From Paenibacillus ihbetae (GTDB lineage: Bacteria > Bacillota > Bacilli > Paenibacillales > Paenibacillaceae): a stretch of DNA of 64,000 bases. How positions within the stretch are numbered: the first letter of the stretch is position 1; each line of letters starts with the position of its first letter. Positions 25,659 through 35,747 of this stretch are shown one piece after another. Where the stretch lies: contig NZ_CP016809.1 of assembly GCF_002741055.1 (NCBI RefSeq), positions 4,628,501-4,692,500 on the forward strand, read 5' to 3'. The notes under the pieces were generated by a model. It had not been told where the DNA came from. It saw only the letters and a program-made list of their open reading frames with translations, and did not search any database. Position numbers and translations under genes: made by a program.

Positions 25659-25738
25659 CAAACACCCGCTGCATTGCATGGGACGGATCCCCGTTTGTGA
25701 GACAGGGATCCAAGCGCCTTAGCAAGGACGGGTGTTTG
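25659..25738. other. nested inverted repeats, possible structured RNA or terminator
   Basis: Outer arms CAAACACCCG (25659-25668) and CGGGTGTTTG (25729-25738) enclose inner arms GGATCCC (25685-25691) and GGGATCC (25705-25711). The whole could fold into a stable multi-stem element. There is only a weak T-run after it. Confidence 0.45.
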
Positions 25739-25779
25739 TGCTGTTGAATGATATGGAAGGATGGTTGCGATATCCATCG

Positions 25780-25923
25780 CTATTCCTGATCCCGGCAATG
25801 CTCCTCGGCCGCTGAAGTAAACTCATCCTCATTCTCGGCTCCAAGCTTGTCGCCGTATTGATCCAATCGTTCAGGACTGCTGGACGTACCGTCGTTCTTA
25901 GGCTTGTTGTTTCTGCCTGTCAT
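25780..25923 (-). CDS. small acidic hypothetical protein
   Basis: This is a 47-residue frame starting MTGRNNKPKNDGTSS, with a Ser/Gly-rich polar start, then SPERLDQYGDKLGAE, an acidic run and a single Cys near the end (EEHCRDQE). AAGGAGGAG lies just upstream of the ATG at good spacing. No membrane segment or known motif is present. The SD strength and codon pattern make it a plausible real gene; I do not recognise the family. Confidence 0.6.
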   Translation of the reverse strand: MTGRNNKPKNDGTSSSPERLDQYGDKLGAENEDEFTSAAEEHCRDQE

Positions 25924-26025
25924 GCTGTACTCCTCCTTATGCGGGATATCCATCGATTGCGGACGCCTCGAATTCGAAACGGTCGCAAACGTTTATGTTG
26001 TTCCTGTTTGGGGACGGGATTATGC

Positions 26026-26081
26026 ACAGGGAGCTGCTTTTTTCGTTTCATGAAGTTTGCATGAAAGCGTGGAGCTCCCTT
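26026..26081. repeat. long imperfect inverted repeat upstream of exonuclease III gene
   Basis: ACAGGGAGCT and AGCTCCCTTGT form the outer arms. CGTTTCATG and CATGAAAGCG form the inner arms around a 7-base loop. The element lies between the small acidic gene and the exonuclease gene, and has no T tail where a plus-strand terminator would need one. Confidence 0.45.
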
Positions 26082-26175
26082 GTCCGTTTCTGCCGAGACA
26101 TGATACCATTATAGAATTTAGTAGATTCATAGATTCAGCAAACGAAAAGATACGGATATCATGGAGGTTCCCAAT

Positions 26176-26943
26176 ATGAAGCTGGTGTCATGGAATGTGA
26201 ACGGGCTGCGTGCCTGTGTGAATAAAGGCTTTCTTGATTATTTCAAGCAGGCGGATGCAGATATATTTTGCGTGCAGGAAACGAAGCTTCAAGAGGGGCA
26301 GATCGAGCTTGGATTAGGCTCCGACTATCGCCAGTACTGGAACTACGCCCAGAAGAAGGGATACTCGGGAACGGCTGTTTTCACCCGGTTGGAGCCGCTG
26401 TCCGTCCGGTACGGGATCGAGGAAGACGAGGAGCCGGAAGGCAGAATCATCACGTTGGAGTTTCAGCATTTCTACCTGGTGAACGTCTATACGCCGAACG
26501 CCAAGCGCGACCTGAGCCGGCTTGCGTACCGGCTGGAGTGGGAGGAACGGTTCCGTCGTTACTTGCAGCAGCTGGATGCAGTCAAGCCGGTCATCATTTG
26601 CGGCGATCTGAACGTCGCCCATCAGGAGATCGATCTGAAGAACGCCAAGTCCAACCACGGCAATTCAGGCTTTACATTGGAGGAACGCGGGAAGATGACC
26701 GATCTCCTCGCAGCAGGCTTTATCGATTCGTTCCGATTCTTCTATCCCGACCGGACGGATGTATACAGCTGGTGGTCGTACATGGCCAAGGTCAGGGAAC
26801 GGAACATCGGCTGGCGTATTGATTATTTCCTCGTTTCGGCCCGATTGTCCGAGAAGCTGGTCGATGCCGAAATCGATTGTCATGTGCTGGGCAGCGATCA
26901 TTGCCCGGTTCGGCTGACGGTCAGCGAGGAACTGAAGGCGTAA
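26176..26943 (+). CDS. exodeoxyribonuclease III / AP endonuclease
   Basis: This is a base-excision repair enzyme cleaving DNA at abasic sites and removing 3' blocks. Endonuclease/exonuclease/phosphatase motifs are all present: SWNVNGLRA at the start, the metal Glu in VQETKL (near 35), VYTPNAK, the catalytic GDLNVAHQEIDL (near 145), WRIDYFL and the terminal GSDHCPV. It has 255 residues, the family length. ATG 26176 has GGAGGT 7 bases upstream; an in-frame ATG at 26161 overlaps that SD. Confidence 0.93.
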   Translation: MKLVSWNVNGLRACVNKGFLDYFKQADADIFCVQETKLQEGQIELGLGSDYRQYWNYAQKKGYSGTAVFTRLEPLSVRYGIEEDEEPEGRIITLEFQHFYLVNVYTPNAKRDLSRLAYRLEWEERFRRYLQQLDAVKPVIICGDLNVAHQEIDLKNAKSNHGNSGFTLEERGKMTDLLAAGFIDSFRFFYPDRTDVYSWWSYMAKVRERNIGWRIDYFLVSARLSEKLVDAEIDCHVLGSDHCPVRLTVSEELKA

Positions 26944-27036
26944 GCCCGGAAGAAGGAATAATAAGATTCGGCCAGGCTGCATAGCATGGTAGTAATAATC
27001 AGCCAAGTACCTCTCTTTTAATGAATGGCGGGCGCA

Positions 27037-27070
27037 AATCCCCCATCAATTTTAGAAGGGGGGTATTTTA
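27037..27070 (+). terminator. terminator after the exonuclease gene
   Basis: An ATCCCCC/GGGGGGTAT stem with a 13-base loop is followed by TTTTATTTTT. It lies about 100 bases after the exonuclease stop. Confidence 0.7.
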
Positions 27071-27185
27071 TTTTTGCCGTCAATAGGTTTCCTCTTTGAA
27101 AAAAACAGTTACAATAGAAAGGGACAATCGGGATACATACGTATCATATGAGACGATATTGAGAGCAAAGAGAGGAACTGAAATT

Positions 27186-28376
27186 ATGATTATTAAACCG
27201 AGAACACGCGGATTTATTTGCACGACGTCGCACCCTGTCGGCTGCGCTGCGCAGGTTCAGGAGCAGATCGACTACGTGCTGAAACAGCCTGGCATACAAG
27301 GTCCCCGAAATGTACTCGTCATCGGGGCATCCACCGGATACGGATTATCGGCGAGAATCGCCGCAGCGTTCGGAGCGCGGGCAAACACGGTGGGGGTATA
27401 CCGTCCAAGCCAGGGAACCGAGAAGCGGACCGCTTCAGCAGGCTGGTATAACTCGGCTGCTTTTGAGCAGGCTGCCGAGGCGGCGGGACTGAAGTCTTTC
27501 AGCGTGACCGGCGATGCGTTCACGGAGGAGACCAAAGCGAAGACGGTCGAGCTGATCAAGAAGGAGCTTGGAGAGGTTGACCTCGTTGTTTACAGCGTGG
27601 CATCCGCACGCCGGACGCTGCCGCGGACCGGAGAGACGGTCAGCTCCGTCCTGAAGCCGATCGGCCAATCCTACACGAATAAAACGGTCAATTTCCATAC
27701 GGGGGAAGTCACCGAAGTAACGATTGAGCCGGCTACCGAAGAGGAAGTTCGAAATACCGTCGAGGTCATGGGCGGCGAAGACTGGGAGCTGTGGATCCAG
27801 GCGCTGTCGGAAGGCGGCGTGCTGGCGGACAATGTCACCACGATTGCTTTCTCCTATATCGGCTCCGAGATTACAAAAGCAATCTACCGGGACGGGTCCA
27901 TCGGTCAAGCGAAGGATCATCTGGAGGAGACCGCGCTCAAGCTGAACGAGACGCTCGCGGCTCGCGGAGGGCGAGCTTACGTCACCGTCAGCAAAGCGCT
28001 GGTTACGCAGTCGAGCTCGGCGATTCCCATCGTACCGCTGTACGTTTCCGCCTTGTACAAGGTGATGAAGGAGAAGGGGCTGCATGAAGGCTGCATTGAG
28101 CAAATTTATCGTCTCTTTGCCGACCGCTTGTACGCAGGGAAGGATGTTCCGGTCGATGAGAAGGGCCGGATTCGCATTGACGACTGGGAGCTTCGCGAGG
28201 ACGTCCAGCAGGAGGTTGCTGAGTTGTGGAGCAAGGTCGACAGCGATAACATTGAAGACCTGACGGATTTGGCGGGATACCGCCGCGAGTTTTTCCAGTT
28301 GTTCGGATTTGAAACCGACGGCGTCGATTACGATGCAGACGTGAATCCGATCGTGGAAAATCCCAAAGCGATCTAG
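27186..28376 (+). CDS. fabV: trans-2-enoyl-ACP/CoA reductase FabV
   Basis: FabV reduces enoyl-ACP or enoyl-CoA with NADH, the last step of fatty acid elongation, and is insensitive to triclosan. The enzyme starts MIIKPRTRGFICTTSHPVGC. It has the NADH-binding VLVIGASTGYG motif (near residue 43) and the catalytic Tyr-x8-Lys in YRDGSIGQAK (near 236). Its 396 residues match FabV. ATG 27186 has a GAGAGGAAC SD; the longer in-frame version lacks one. No other fatty acid genes are beside it, so it may supplement a FabI elsewhere. Confidence 0.93.
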   Translation: MIIKPRTRGFICTTSHPVGCAAQVQEQIDYVLKQPGIQGPRNVLVIGASTGYGLSARIAAAFGARANTVGVYRPSQGTEKRTASAGWYNSAAFEQAAEAAGLKSFSVTGDAFTEETKAKTVELIKKELGEVDLVVYSVASARRTLPRTGETVSSVLKPIGQSYTNKTVNFHTGEVTEVTIEPATEEEVRNTVEVMGGEDWELWIQALSEGGVLADNVTTIAFSYIGSEITKAIYRDGSIGQAKDHLEETALKLNETLAARGGRAYVTVSKALVTQSSSAIPIVPLYVSALYKVMKEKGLHEGCIEQIYRLFADRLYAGKDVPVDEKGRIRIDDWELREDVQQEVAELWSKVDSDNIEDLTDLAGYRREFFQLFGFETDGVDYDADVNPIVENPKAI

Positions 28377-28390
28377 GTTCGTCCATGAAC

Positions 28391-28437
28391 AGGCAGGCAG
28401 GCTCCCCGGAAGGGAGAGCTTTGCCTGCTATTTTTTT
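28391..28437. terminator. terminator between fabV and the convergent regulator
   Basis: GCAGGCAGGCTCCCC pairs imperfectly with GGGAGAGCTTTGCCTGC and is followed by seven T on the plus strand. Confidence 0.7.
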
Positions 28438-29126
28438 ATCGGGATAAACATCTGGATGACCGAAGCGTCTGCGTCGTCCCGACATTCCAAGGCATAGCAT
28501 CCGGGATCCGGATTCATGCCGAGCTGTTTCATCCGCTGCAGGACATAAGCATAAGATTGGTCGATATCCTCCCTGTCCGAGCGGCCTTCATGCGCATACA
28601 TCGCGTATTCCTGAGCCGGTATCGTCAGACTTACCATTCCTTCGGGAACATTCCCCAGCGCGGTCACTTCGATACCGGCAACGTAATGGTAAATTTGCTG
28701 CCGATTCATAACCGCGGCGACATAGGAAGGCCGGGGCGTGGTCCGGCGGTACGGGATTTCATGCAGGCGGCTGACGAGCTCCTGCCATAGCTTGGGTTTG
28801 AGGGTATGCGTCATGTAGAAGGCGGTAAAGGGCGTTTTCATCTCCAGGCCGACAATCTGGATGCGGGGCTTCACCACCCGTTTGACAGCTTCCGTGTCAG
28901 GTGCGGCCGCGGCCAGCTCCCGCCGCTGCCGGGAGGTCAGGACGGAATAGCCGCCGTGCTTGCCCTCCGTCGCGTACAGCGGGACGCCCAGCTCGGACAG
29001 CTCGTGCAGATAGCGAAGCATGGTGCGGTAGGAGACCGAGAACTCATCAGCCATTTCGCCGACGGTGAAGCTCCGCTTCTCATAAACGCGCTGCATGATC
29101 TTGAGCATGCGTTCGGTTTTCGGCAT
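28428..29126 (-). CDS. HTH regulator with GyrI-like ligand domain
   Basis: This is a 232-residue transcription factor. Residues 5-65 form a DeoR/YafY-type winged HTH (FTVGEMADEFSVSYRTMLRYL, then EGKHGGYSVL). Instead of a WYL domain, residues about 85-232 form a GyrI-like small-molecule binding domain with GNVPEGMVSLTIPAQEYAMY. It is divergent from a stand-alone GyrI-like protein sharing that motif; a palindrome between them is a likely operator. ATG 29126 with AAGGAG 9 bases upstream is chosen over 29162. Confidence 0.82.
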   Translation of the reverse strand: MPKTERMLKIMQRVYEKRSFTVGEMADEFSVSYRTMLRYLHELSELGVPLYATEGKHGGYSVLTSRQRRELAAAAPDTEAVKRVVKPRIQIVGLEMKTPFTAFYMTHTLKPKLWQELVSRLHEIPYRRTTPRPSYVAAVMNRQQIYHYVAGIEVTALGNVPEGMVSLTIPAQEYAMYAHEGRSDREDIDQSYAYVLQRMKQLGMNPDPGCYALECRDDADASVIQMFIPIKK

Positions 29127-29152
29127 GGAATCTGTGCTCCTTTTTATCTTGT

Positions 29153-29188
29153 ACTGTGACAATTTCTGTCATAGTTTCAGTATATAAT
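29153..29188. promoter_or_regulatory. palindromic operator and -10 box in divergent gap
   Basis: ACTGTGACA (29153-29161), 5 bases, TGTCATAGT (29167-29175) is a 9-bp inverted repeat with one mismatch. It is followed by TATAAT at 29183-29188 for the rightward gene. It fits a binding site for the adjacent HTH regulator. Confidence 0.6.
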
Positions 29189-29218
29189 GGATTTGTAAAA
29201 ATGAAAGGAGGATATAGG

Positions 29219-29710
29219 ATGAGCGCTCAGCAACGAAATGATGCTTCGTTGACGACGAAGGAGGCTTTTCAGGCGGTCGGCCTGAAATGGGAAGGAACAT
29301 TTGCCGAAGCGGCCGCAGGAGGGATTCGCGCCGTTCATCGGCAGCTGAAGGAACGGCTTGAGGAAATTCCGCACGCCATACATAAAGACACGATGCTCGG
29401 TTTATCGTACCATGCGTTTCCGGGTGGTGAAGGCTTTATCCATTATGCGGTGGTTGAAGTGGAGAAGTTGGGCAAGGTTCCCGACGGCATGGTGACCGTG
29501 TCGGTTCCGACCCTGACCTATGCGGCTTGCCAGCACAGCAAGGAGCAGGCCATCGAGGCATCGTATACGAATATTTACAGTTGGATTAAGGAACAAGGAT
29601 ATAAGGAATACAGTCCGGACCATTTAACGCATTTCGAGAAATATCCGATGAGCCAGGACCCCTACGACGATCATCCCGAATTTGTCATCATGATCCCGGT
29701 AGAGACGTAA
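29219..29710 (+). CDS. stand-alone GyrI-like domain protein
   Basis: This is a 163-residue cytoplasmic protein of the GyrI-like small-molecule binding (SOUL/AraC effector) type without a DNA-binding part. GKVPDGMVTVSVPTLTYAAC and the preceding FIHYAVVEVEKL match the ligand domain of the divergent regulator. Proteins like this may sequester or hydrolyse hydrophobic toxic compounds, or block gyrase inhibitors. The ATG at 29219 has AAAGGAGG upstream. It is likely the target of its divergent neighbour. Confidence 0.78.
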   Translation: MSAQQRNDASLTTKEAFQAVGLKWEGTFAEAAAGGIRAVHRQLKERLEEIPHAIHKDTMLGLSYHAFPGGEGFIHYAVVEVEKLGKVPDGMVTVSVPTLTYAACQHSKEQAIEASYTNIYSWIKEQGYKEYSPDHLTHFEKYPMSQDPYDDHPEFVIMIPVET

Positions 29711-29766
29711 TCACCTCCGCCGTTCATCCTGTTCCCGGTGTCCTGATCATCATGGAGCAGCAAAAA

Positions 29767-29803
29767 CGAAAGGAGCAGTCCCAAGCGGGGGCTGCTCCTT
29801 TCG
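29767..29803 (+). terminator. hairpin after the GyrI-like gene
   Basis: CGAAAGGAGCAGTCCC and GGGGGCTGCTCCTTTCG form a 16-bp stem with a 4-base loop. The T-run is inside the stem rather than after it, so termination efficiency is uncertain. Confidence 0.6.
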
Positions 29804-29893
29804 TAATACGCTCATGATTAAGGCGTTGCTCAGCAAACGGAGGGCACATTTAAGGGTGCCGTTCCCTTCAGCAAGGGCTGCACGATTTACGGG

Positions 29894-30748
29894 TTACTGC
29901 TTGCGGATGATCGGGACCCATAACTCGTTCTTGTCCTCATCCGGCGGGAGATAGCACTCGATGGCCGGCAGCGGGGCAAGCTCATATGCTTGGGACGGAA
30001 TCCATTCGGAATACAGGCGTTTCCACATCTCCGCGATTTGGCCCGGGTCGCCCCCCGTTTCGAATACCGCCCATGCGGAATCGGGAAACGAACGCTGAAT
30101 AAGAGGCTCCGGCGGCGTTTGCTCGGACACAACCGATAAAATATAGCAGAACGTATCCTGCCGTCCGTAGTCGCCGTCGGCACAGACGCCGAGGAATCCG
30201 CGGATCGGATGATCATGCTTTTTGAATGGCCACAGCTTGTTGAAGACATCCTCCTCTGCCGCTTCCTGCCACAATCGCGGGACGACTTCATACGCATTCT
30301 GGGTGCTTACCTCTTTGGAATAGCCGATAATCGAAAATGCCGGTATTTCTTCAATCCTGTAATTCATTTCTGCCGCTCCTTTCATGGAAACTTGAAAGAA
30401 GATGCGGGGATAGTCCTTCAGCTTCGTTCCGGCAAGCCGGGCTGCGGTGGGGGTGGTCCCATGCATGTTCTGGAATGCCCGCGCAAATGCTTCCGGCGAG
30501 TCGTAGCCGTATTTCAGCGCAAGATCAACGATCTTGATGTCGCTGCTCTGAAGCTCATACGCCGCCAGCGTAAGTCTTCGCCTTCGGATGTATTCCGATA
30601 GCGGAACCTCCGCAATATACGGGAACATCCGCTGAAAATGATACACCGAGCAGCAGGCGATTCGTGCGGCTTCCGCGAAATTGATCTCTTCGGTGATATG
30701 CTCCTCCATATAACCGATCGCATCATTCATGCGCCGGACCCAATCCAT
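29894..30748 (-). CDS. AraC family regulator with GyrI-like effector domain
   Basis: Residues 5-105 form the two AraC helix-turn-helices (EINFAEAARIACCSVYHFQR, LKYGYDSPEAFARAFQNMHG). Residues about 135-284 form a GyrI-like effector domain ending LWVPI. Members include Rob/SoxS-like and BmrR-type drug-sensing regulators. This is the third GyrI-domain gene in 2.4 kb. Start ATG 30748 gives the usual MDWVRRMNDAI beginning; ATG 30757 is too close to the AAAGGA SD but cannot be excluded. Confidence 0.85.
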   Translation of the reverse strand: MDWVRRMNDAIGYMEEHITEEINFAEAARIACCSVYHFQRMFPYIAEVPLSEYIRRRRLTLAAYELQSSDIKIVDLALKYGYDSPEAFARAFQNMHGTTPTAARLAGTKLKDYPRIFFQVSMKGAAEMNYRIEEIPAFSIIGYSKEVSTQNAYEVVPRLWQEAAEEDVFNKLWPFKKHDHPIRGFLGVCADGDYGRQDTFCYILSVVSEQTPPEPLIQRSFPDSAWAVFETGGDPGQIAEMWKRLYSEWIPSQAYELAPLPAIECYLPPDEDKNELWVPIIRKQ

Positions 30749-30857
30749 CTGATCCATCTTCCTTTCATGATCCAATATAACGGAGTGTCGTCTCCGGCTG
30801 CCTAGCAGATGCTGCACCATATCGGCAAGCCTCGATGCGATCGATATCGTTGAACGC

Positions 30858-31589
30858 TTATTTCAACGGGACCTGCTTGGACAATGCCTCAAACTGTCCC
30901 AAGTGCGGAGCGATCTTCTTATAGATGCTCTGCAAATATTTGCGGTCGGCGTCGTTCTTCCGCTGCTCCGTTTCCGTGCCCAGCGGGAAGATGGTGTAGC
31001 TCTTGTTGACGGAGCCGTTCTTGTACTTGACGTCGAACAGGTTGCCTTTCTTCCAGGCTTGATGCAGGAACTTATTCGTTCCCATGATCGCCAGCGTTTC
31101 CTTGCCATTCGTATAGGTGAAGCTGAAGTCAGGGTCAGCTACGGCTTGAATGACATCATATCCGCTTTTAAACACGCCATCCTTAAAGATCCCCTTTTGA
31201 ATCTGGTGCCATCTTACGGTCCCGTCGGCTTGGGTCACCTTATGTGTAAGGACGCCTTCTCCGTTTATCCGGTCACCGGACCAGCTTCCCGTGTAAACGA
31301 CTTTGTGCATCTCGCCGTCCTCGACGTATTGATTGATGTACTTCCCGTTTCCGGAGCGCTTGCCATTCACAAAATCGCCGGAATATTGCTTCTCCGTTCC
31401 CCATTTTATCGTTCCACGGCCGTTAGGCTGCCCGTTTGAAACTTCGCCGTAGTAAGAGGTGCGCTCCGAGATTTGCATCCGCTCTTTGGCCGCTGCAGCA
31501 ATGGCAGAAGCCGCAGCCGGAGCGAGCGAAGCGGCGGTAAGTGAAGCTGCGAGCGCCATCGTCAGGGTGAGTGACGTCATTTTTTTCAT
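30858..31589 (-). CDS. secreted MORN-repeat protein
   Basis: This is a 243-residue protein with a clear signal peptide (MKKMTSLTLTMALAASLTAA, Ala-rich to about 31, cleavage near ASA). MORN-type repeats follow: YYGEVSNGQPNGRGTIKWG, YSGDFVNGKRSGNGKYI and YTGSWSGDRINGEGVL (about 46-120). The C-terminal 110 residues are not recognised. MORN repeats form a beta-hairpin ladder used for lipid or protein contacts. AAGGAG precedes the ATG. It probably acts outside the cell or at the wall. Confidence 0.8.
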   Translation of the reverse strand: MKKMTSLTLTMALAASLTAASLAPAAASAIAAAAKERMQISERTSYYGEVSNGQPNGRGTIKWGTEKQYSGDFVNGKRSGNGKYINQYVEDGEMHKVVYTGSWSGDRINGEGVLTHKVTQADGTVRWHQIQKGIFKDGVFKSGYDVIQAVADPDFSFTYTNGKETLAIMGTNKFLHQAWKKGNLFDVKYKNGSVNKSYTIFPLGTETEQRKNDADRKYLQSIYKKIAPHLGQFEALSKQVPLK

Positions 31590-31962
31590 GTTAAAAAATT
31601 CTCCTTTTCTTGGATGATCCTTTATTACATTCGCGTAAAGCCGGCGATATTCCTTTTTTAGGGAATGAAGGCAGGGAGGAAGTCCGCCGTTAAAGCGAGG
31701 GCTGCGCGGTTAAATTCAGGATGCCAGGCACGAAAATTGATTGCGTGCTGCCAAAGACGTTATACTAAAAATCATAGGTTTCTTTTTGGTTTAAGCAGGA
31801 CAGGCGGTTTTTTTGTGAATAAATCGTGAACATTATAGGTGAACACCATGGGCCTGCGAGCAAAAAAAGTTTAACATTCCTATGTAATGTCTTTATACTT
31901 TAAAGCAGTAGACTATCACATCAAGCCAACGAATCATAGGATTGGCAAAGGGAGGATCACGC
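31590..31962. promoter_or_regulatory. divergent control region with ddh promoter
   Basis: A strong sigma-A promoter, TTAACA (31871-31876), 17 bases, TATACT (31894-31899), drives the rightward dehydrogenase gene. GGGAGG at 31950-31955 is its SD. The rest of the 373-base gap is A/T-rich with no repeat or hairpin that I would call. Confidence 0.7.
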
Positions 31963-32946
31963 TTGAACTCTAATATCAAAGTCGGAATCGTAGGTTATGG
32001 CAACTTAGGCAAAGGCGTCCAGAAGGCAATCGGACAAAACCCCGATTTGGAGCTGGTCGCAATCTTTACGCGCAGAGACCCGCAGCAGATGCCAGAGGTA
32101 TCCGGTGTGCGCTTCGAGCATATCTCGGCAGCGGAACAGTATATCGGCAAAATTGACGTTATGATCCTGTGCGGAGGATCCGCAACGGATCTGCCTGAGC
32201 AGACTCCACAGATCGCTCGTCTGTTCAATACGGTAGACAGCTTCGACACGCATGCCAAAATCCCTGAGTTTTTCGAGCAGGTGAACGAGGCAGCACAGGC
32301 TGGCGGCCATGTCAGCGTCATCTCGACAGGCTGGGATCCGGGGCTGTTCTCCATGAATCGCTTGCTTGCCCAGTCGATTCTGCCGGAAGGCCATGATTAC
32401 ACCTTCTGGGGCAAGGGCGTAAGCCAAGGTCACTCTGATGCGATCCGGCGTGTACCGGGCGTAAAGGCAGGCGTTCAGTACACCATTCCGGTACAAGAGG
32501 TTATCGATGATATCCGTTCCGGCTCGACGCCTGAGCTGACGACCCGTGAGAAGCATATCAGAGCCTGCTATGTCGTTGCAGAGGAAGGCGCTGACCAGGA
32601 GCAAATCCGCCAGACCATCGTTTCGATGCCGAACTATTTCGCGGACTACGACACGACGGTTACCTTCATCACGCAAGAGGAGCTGGACGCCGAGCATTCG
32701 GGCATGCCTCATGGCGGCTTCGTCATCCGCAGCGGCGTTACCGGCAACGGCAGCAGACAGATCATCGAGTTCGGTCTGAAGCTGGACAGCAATCCGGAGT
32801 TTACCGCTAGCGTGCTTGTAGCTTATGCGAGAGCAGCCTTCCGCTTGAGCGGAGAAGGGCAGCAAGGCGCCAAAACGGTGTTTGATATTCCGCTCGGATA
32901 TTTATCCCCTAAATCGGCCGAAGAGCTCCGCCGCGAGCTTCTATAA
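31963..32946 (+). CDS. ddh: meso-diaminopimelate D-dehydrogenase
   Basis: This enzyme reductively aminates tetrahydrodipicolinate directly to meso-diaminopimelate with NADPH and ammonia, the one-step route to cell-wall DAP and lysine. Evidence: Rossmann GIVGYGNLGKGV at residues 8-19, the family-specific CGGSATDLPEQTP, DSFDTHAKIP and the STGWDPGLFSMNRLL block, and HMPHGGF-type C-terminal sequence (GMPHGGFVIRSGVTGNG). The product is 327 residues. The start is TTG 31963, 7 bases after GGGAGG; the longer frame at 31942 lacks an SD. Confidence 0.93.
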   Translation: MNSNIKVGIVGYGNLGKGVQKAIGQNPDLELVAIFTRRDPQQMPEVSGVRFEHISAAEQYIGKIDVMILCGGSATDLPEQTPQIARLFNTVDSFDTHAKIPEFFEQVNEAAQAGGHVSVISTGWDPGLFSMNRLLAQSILPEGHDYTFWGKGVSQGHSDAIRRVPGVKAGVQYTIPVQEVIDDIRSGSTPELTTREKHIRACYVVAEEGADQEQIRQTIVSMPNYFADYDTTVTFITQEELDAEHSGMPHGGFVIRSGVTGNGSRQIIEFGLKLDSNPEFTASVLVAYARAAFRLSGEGQQGAKTVFDIPLGYLSPKSAEELRRELL

Positions 32947-32960
32947 GCCGTAACCAAATG

Positions 32961-33006
32961 GCCTTCCCGTGAAATCATTCTTCTTGCGGGGGGCTTCTTT
33001 TTTTTA
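32961..33006 (+). terminator. terminator after ddh
   Basis: GCCTTCCCG pairs with GCGGGGGGC including G-T pairs, then a run of nine T. Confidence 0.75.
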
Positions 33007-33030
33007 CATGTATGGTTAAAAAAACATGAA

Positions 33031-33073
33031 AAGGCCGTCCCGCCGTAGAGATTCCTACTGGCGGGACGGCCTT
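33031..33073 (-). terminator. terminator after gdhA
   Basis: A perfect 14-bp stem AAGGCCGTCCCGCC/GGCGGGACGGCCTT is followed on the minus strand by TTTTCATGTTTTTTT. It lies just after the gdhA stop. Confidence 0.88.
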
Positions 33074-33094
33074 ATTTACTCGCGTATACCCTCT

Positions 33095-34910
<1,816 letters not shown>

Positions 34911-35747
34911 CTACTTGGATATATCTATGAAGCCTTCGCCGAATACGTCTCGAACATCATGGATCGTCACAAAGGCGTTTTTGTCCTCGGCCCGAACGAT
35001 TTTCTTCAGCATCGATACCTCCTGCTTGCTGATTACGATGTACAGCACATCCTTCGGCTGACCGGTATAATAGCCATATCCGCGCAGAACCGTTACTCCC
35101 CGGTCCATAATCTCCGTCACCCGTACCGCAATGCGGTCGTGGTGGGTGGAGATGATCGTGACGGCTTTTTTCGGGTTCAGGCCTTCAATAATGAACTCCA
35201 TGGCTTTGGTGCCGATATAGAGGATGACGACCGTGAACATGACCTTCTCAATTCCGATGACGAAGATGGAGAGACCCGCTACAATCAGATCGAAGAACAG
35301 AAGGGCGTAGCTGATGTTCCAGTCCCAATATTTGTTGGCGAGCCGCGCCAGAATGGCCGTGCCTGCCGTCGTTCCGCCTACCCTGATGATGAGCCCGATG
35401 CCGACCCCGGCAAGAAGCCCGGCGAAGATCGCATTAATGACCGGCTCGCTTGACGAAATTTCCCAATGCTCCGTCAGGTGCAGGAACAGGGAGTTGAAGC
35501 CTACGGCGATGATGGTGTAGACGGTCGTTTTTTTATCAAGCAGCTTGTAGCCGATAATCAGCAAAATGCCGTTAATGACGATGCTGACGAGGGCGGGAGA
35601 CCATTGCAGCAGGTAGTACATAATAATGGAGATCCCCGTAACGCCGCCTTCCCCAAAATCGTTCGGAATAATAAACAGGTTGACGGCAAGAGCGAACAGG
35701 AACGCCCCTACCAGCAGCATAAGCATATCGAACAGCTTTTTTCTCAT
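34911..35747 (-). CDS. YitT family membrane protein with DUF2179
   Basis: This is a 278-residue protein with about five to six membrane helices (LMLLVGAFLFALAVNLFIIP, GEGGVTGISI, RVGGTTAGTAILA). A cytoplasmic DUF2179 domain follows (about 215-278: AVTIISTHHDRIAVRVTEIM, VLRGYGYYTGQPKDVLYIVISKQE). The family role is unproven; anion or small-molecule transport has been suggested. ATG 35747 has GGAGGT 7 bases upstream. Confidence 0.85.
   Translation of the reverse strand: MRKKLFDMLMLLVGAFLFALAVNLFIIPNDFGEGGVTGISIIMYYLLQWSPALVSIVINGILLIIGYKLLDKKTTVYTIIAVGFNSLFLHLTEHWEISSSEPVINAIFAGLLAGVGIGLIIRVGGTTAGTAILARLANKYWDWNISYALLFFDLIVAGLSIFVIGIEKVMFTVVILYIGTKAMEFIIEGLNPKKAVTIISTHHDRIAVRVTEIMDRGVTVLRGYGYYTGQPKDVLYIVISKQEVSMLKKIVRAEDKNAFVTIHDVRDVFGEGFIDISK

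Noticed and set aside
26268..26822. 184-codon plus-strand frame inside the exonuclease gene
   Set aside because: It is out of frame with a conserved enzyme, Arg-rich, and without a ribosome site.
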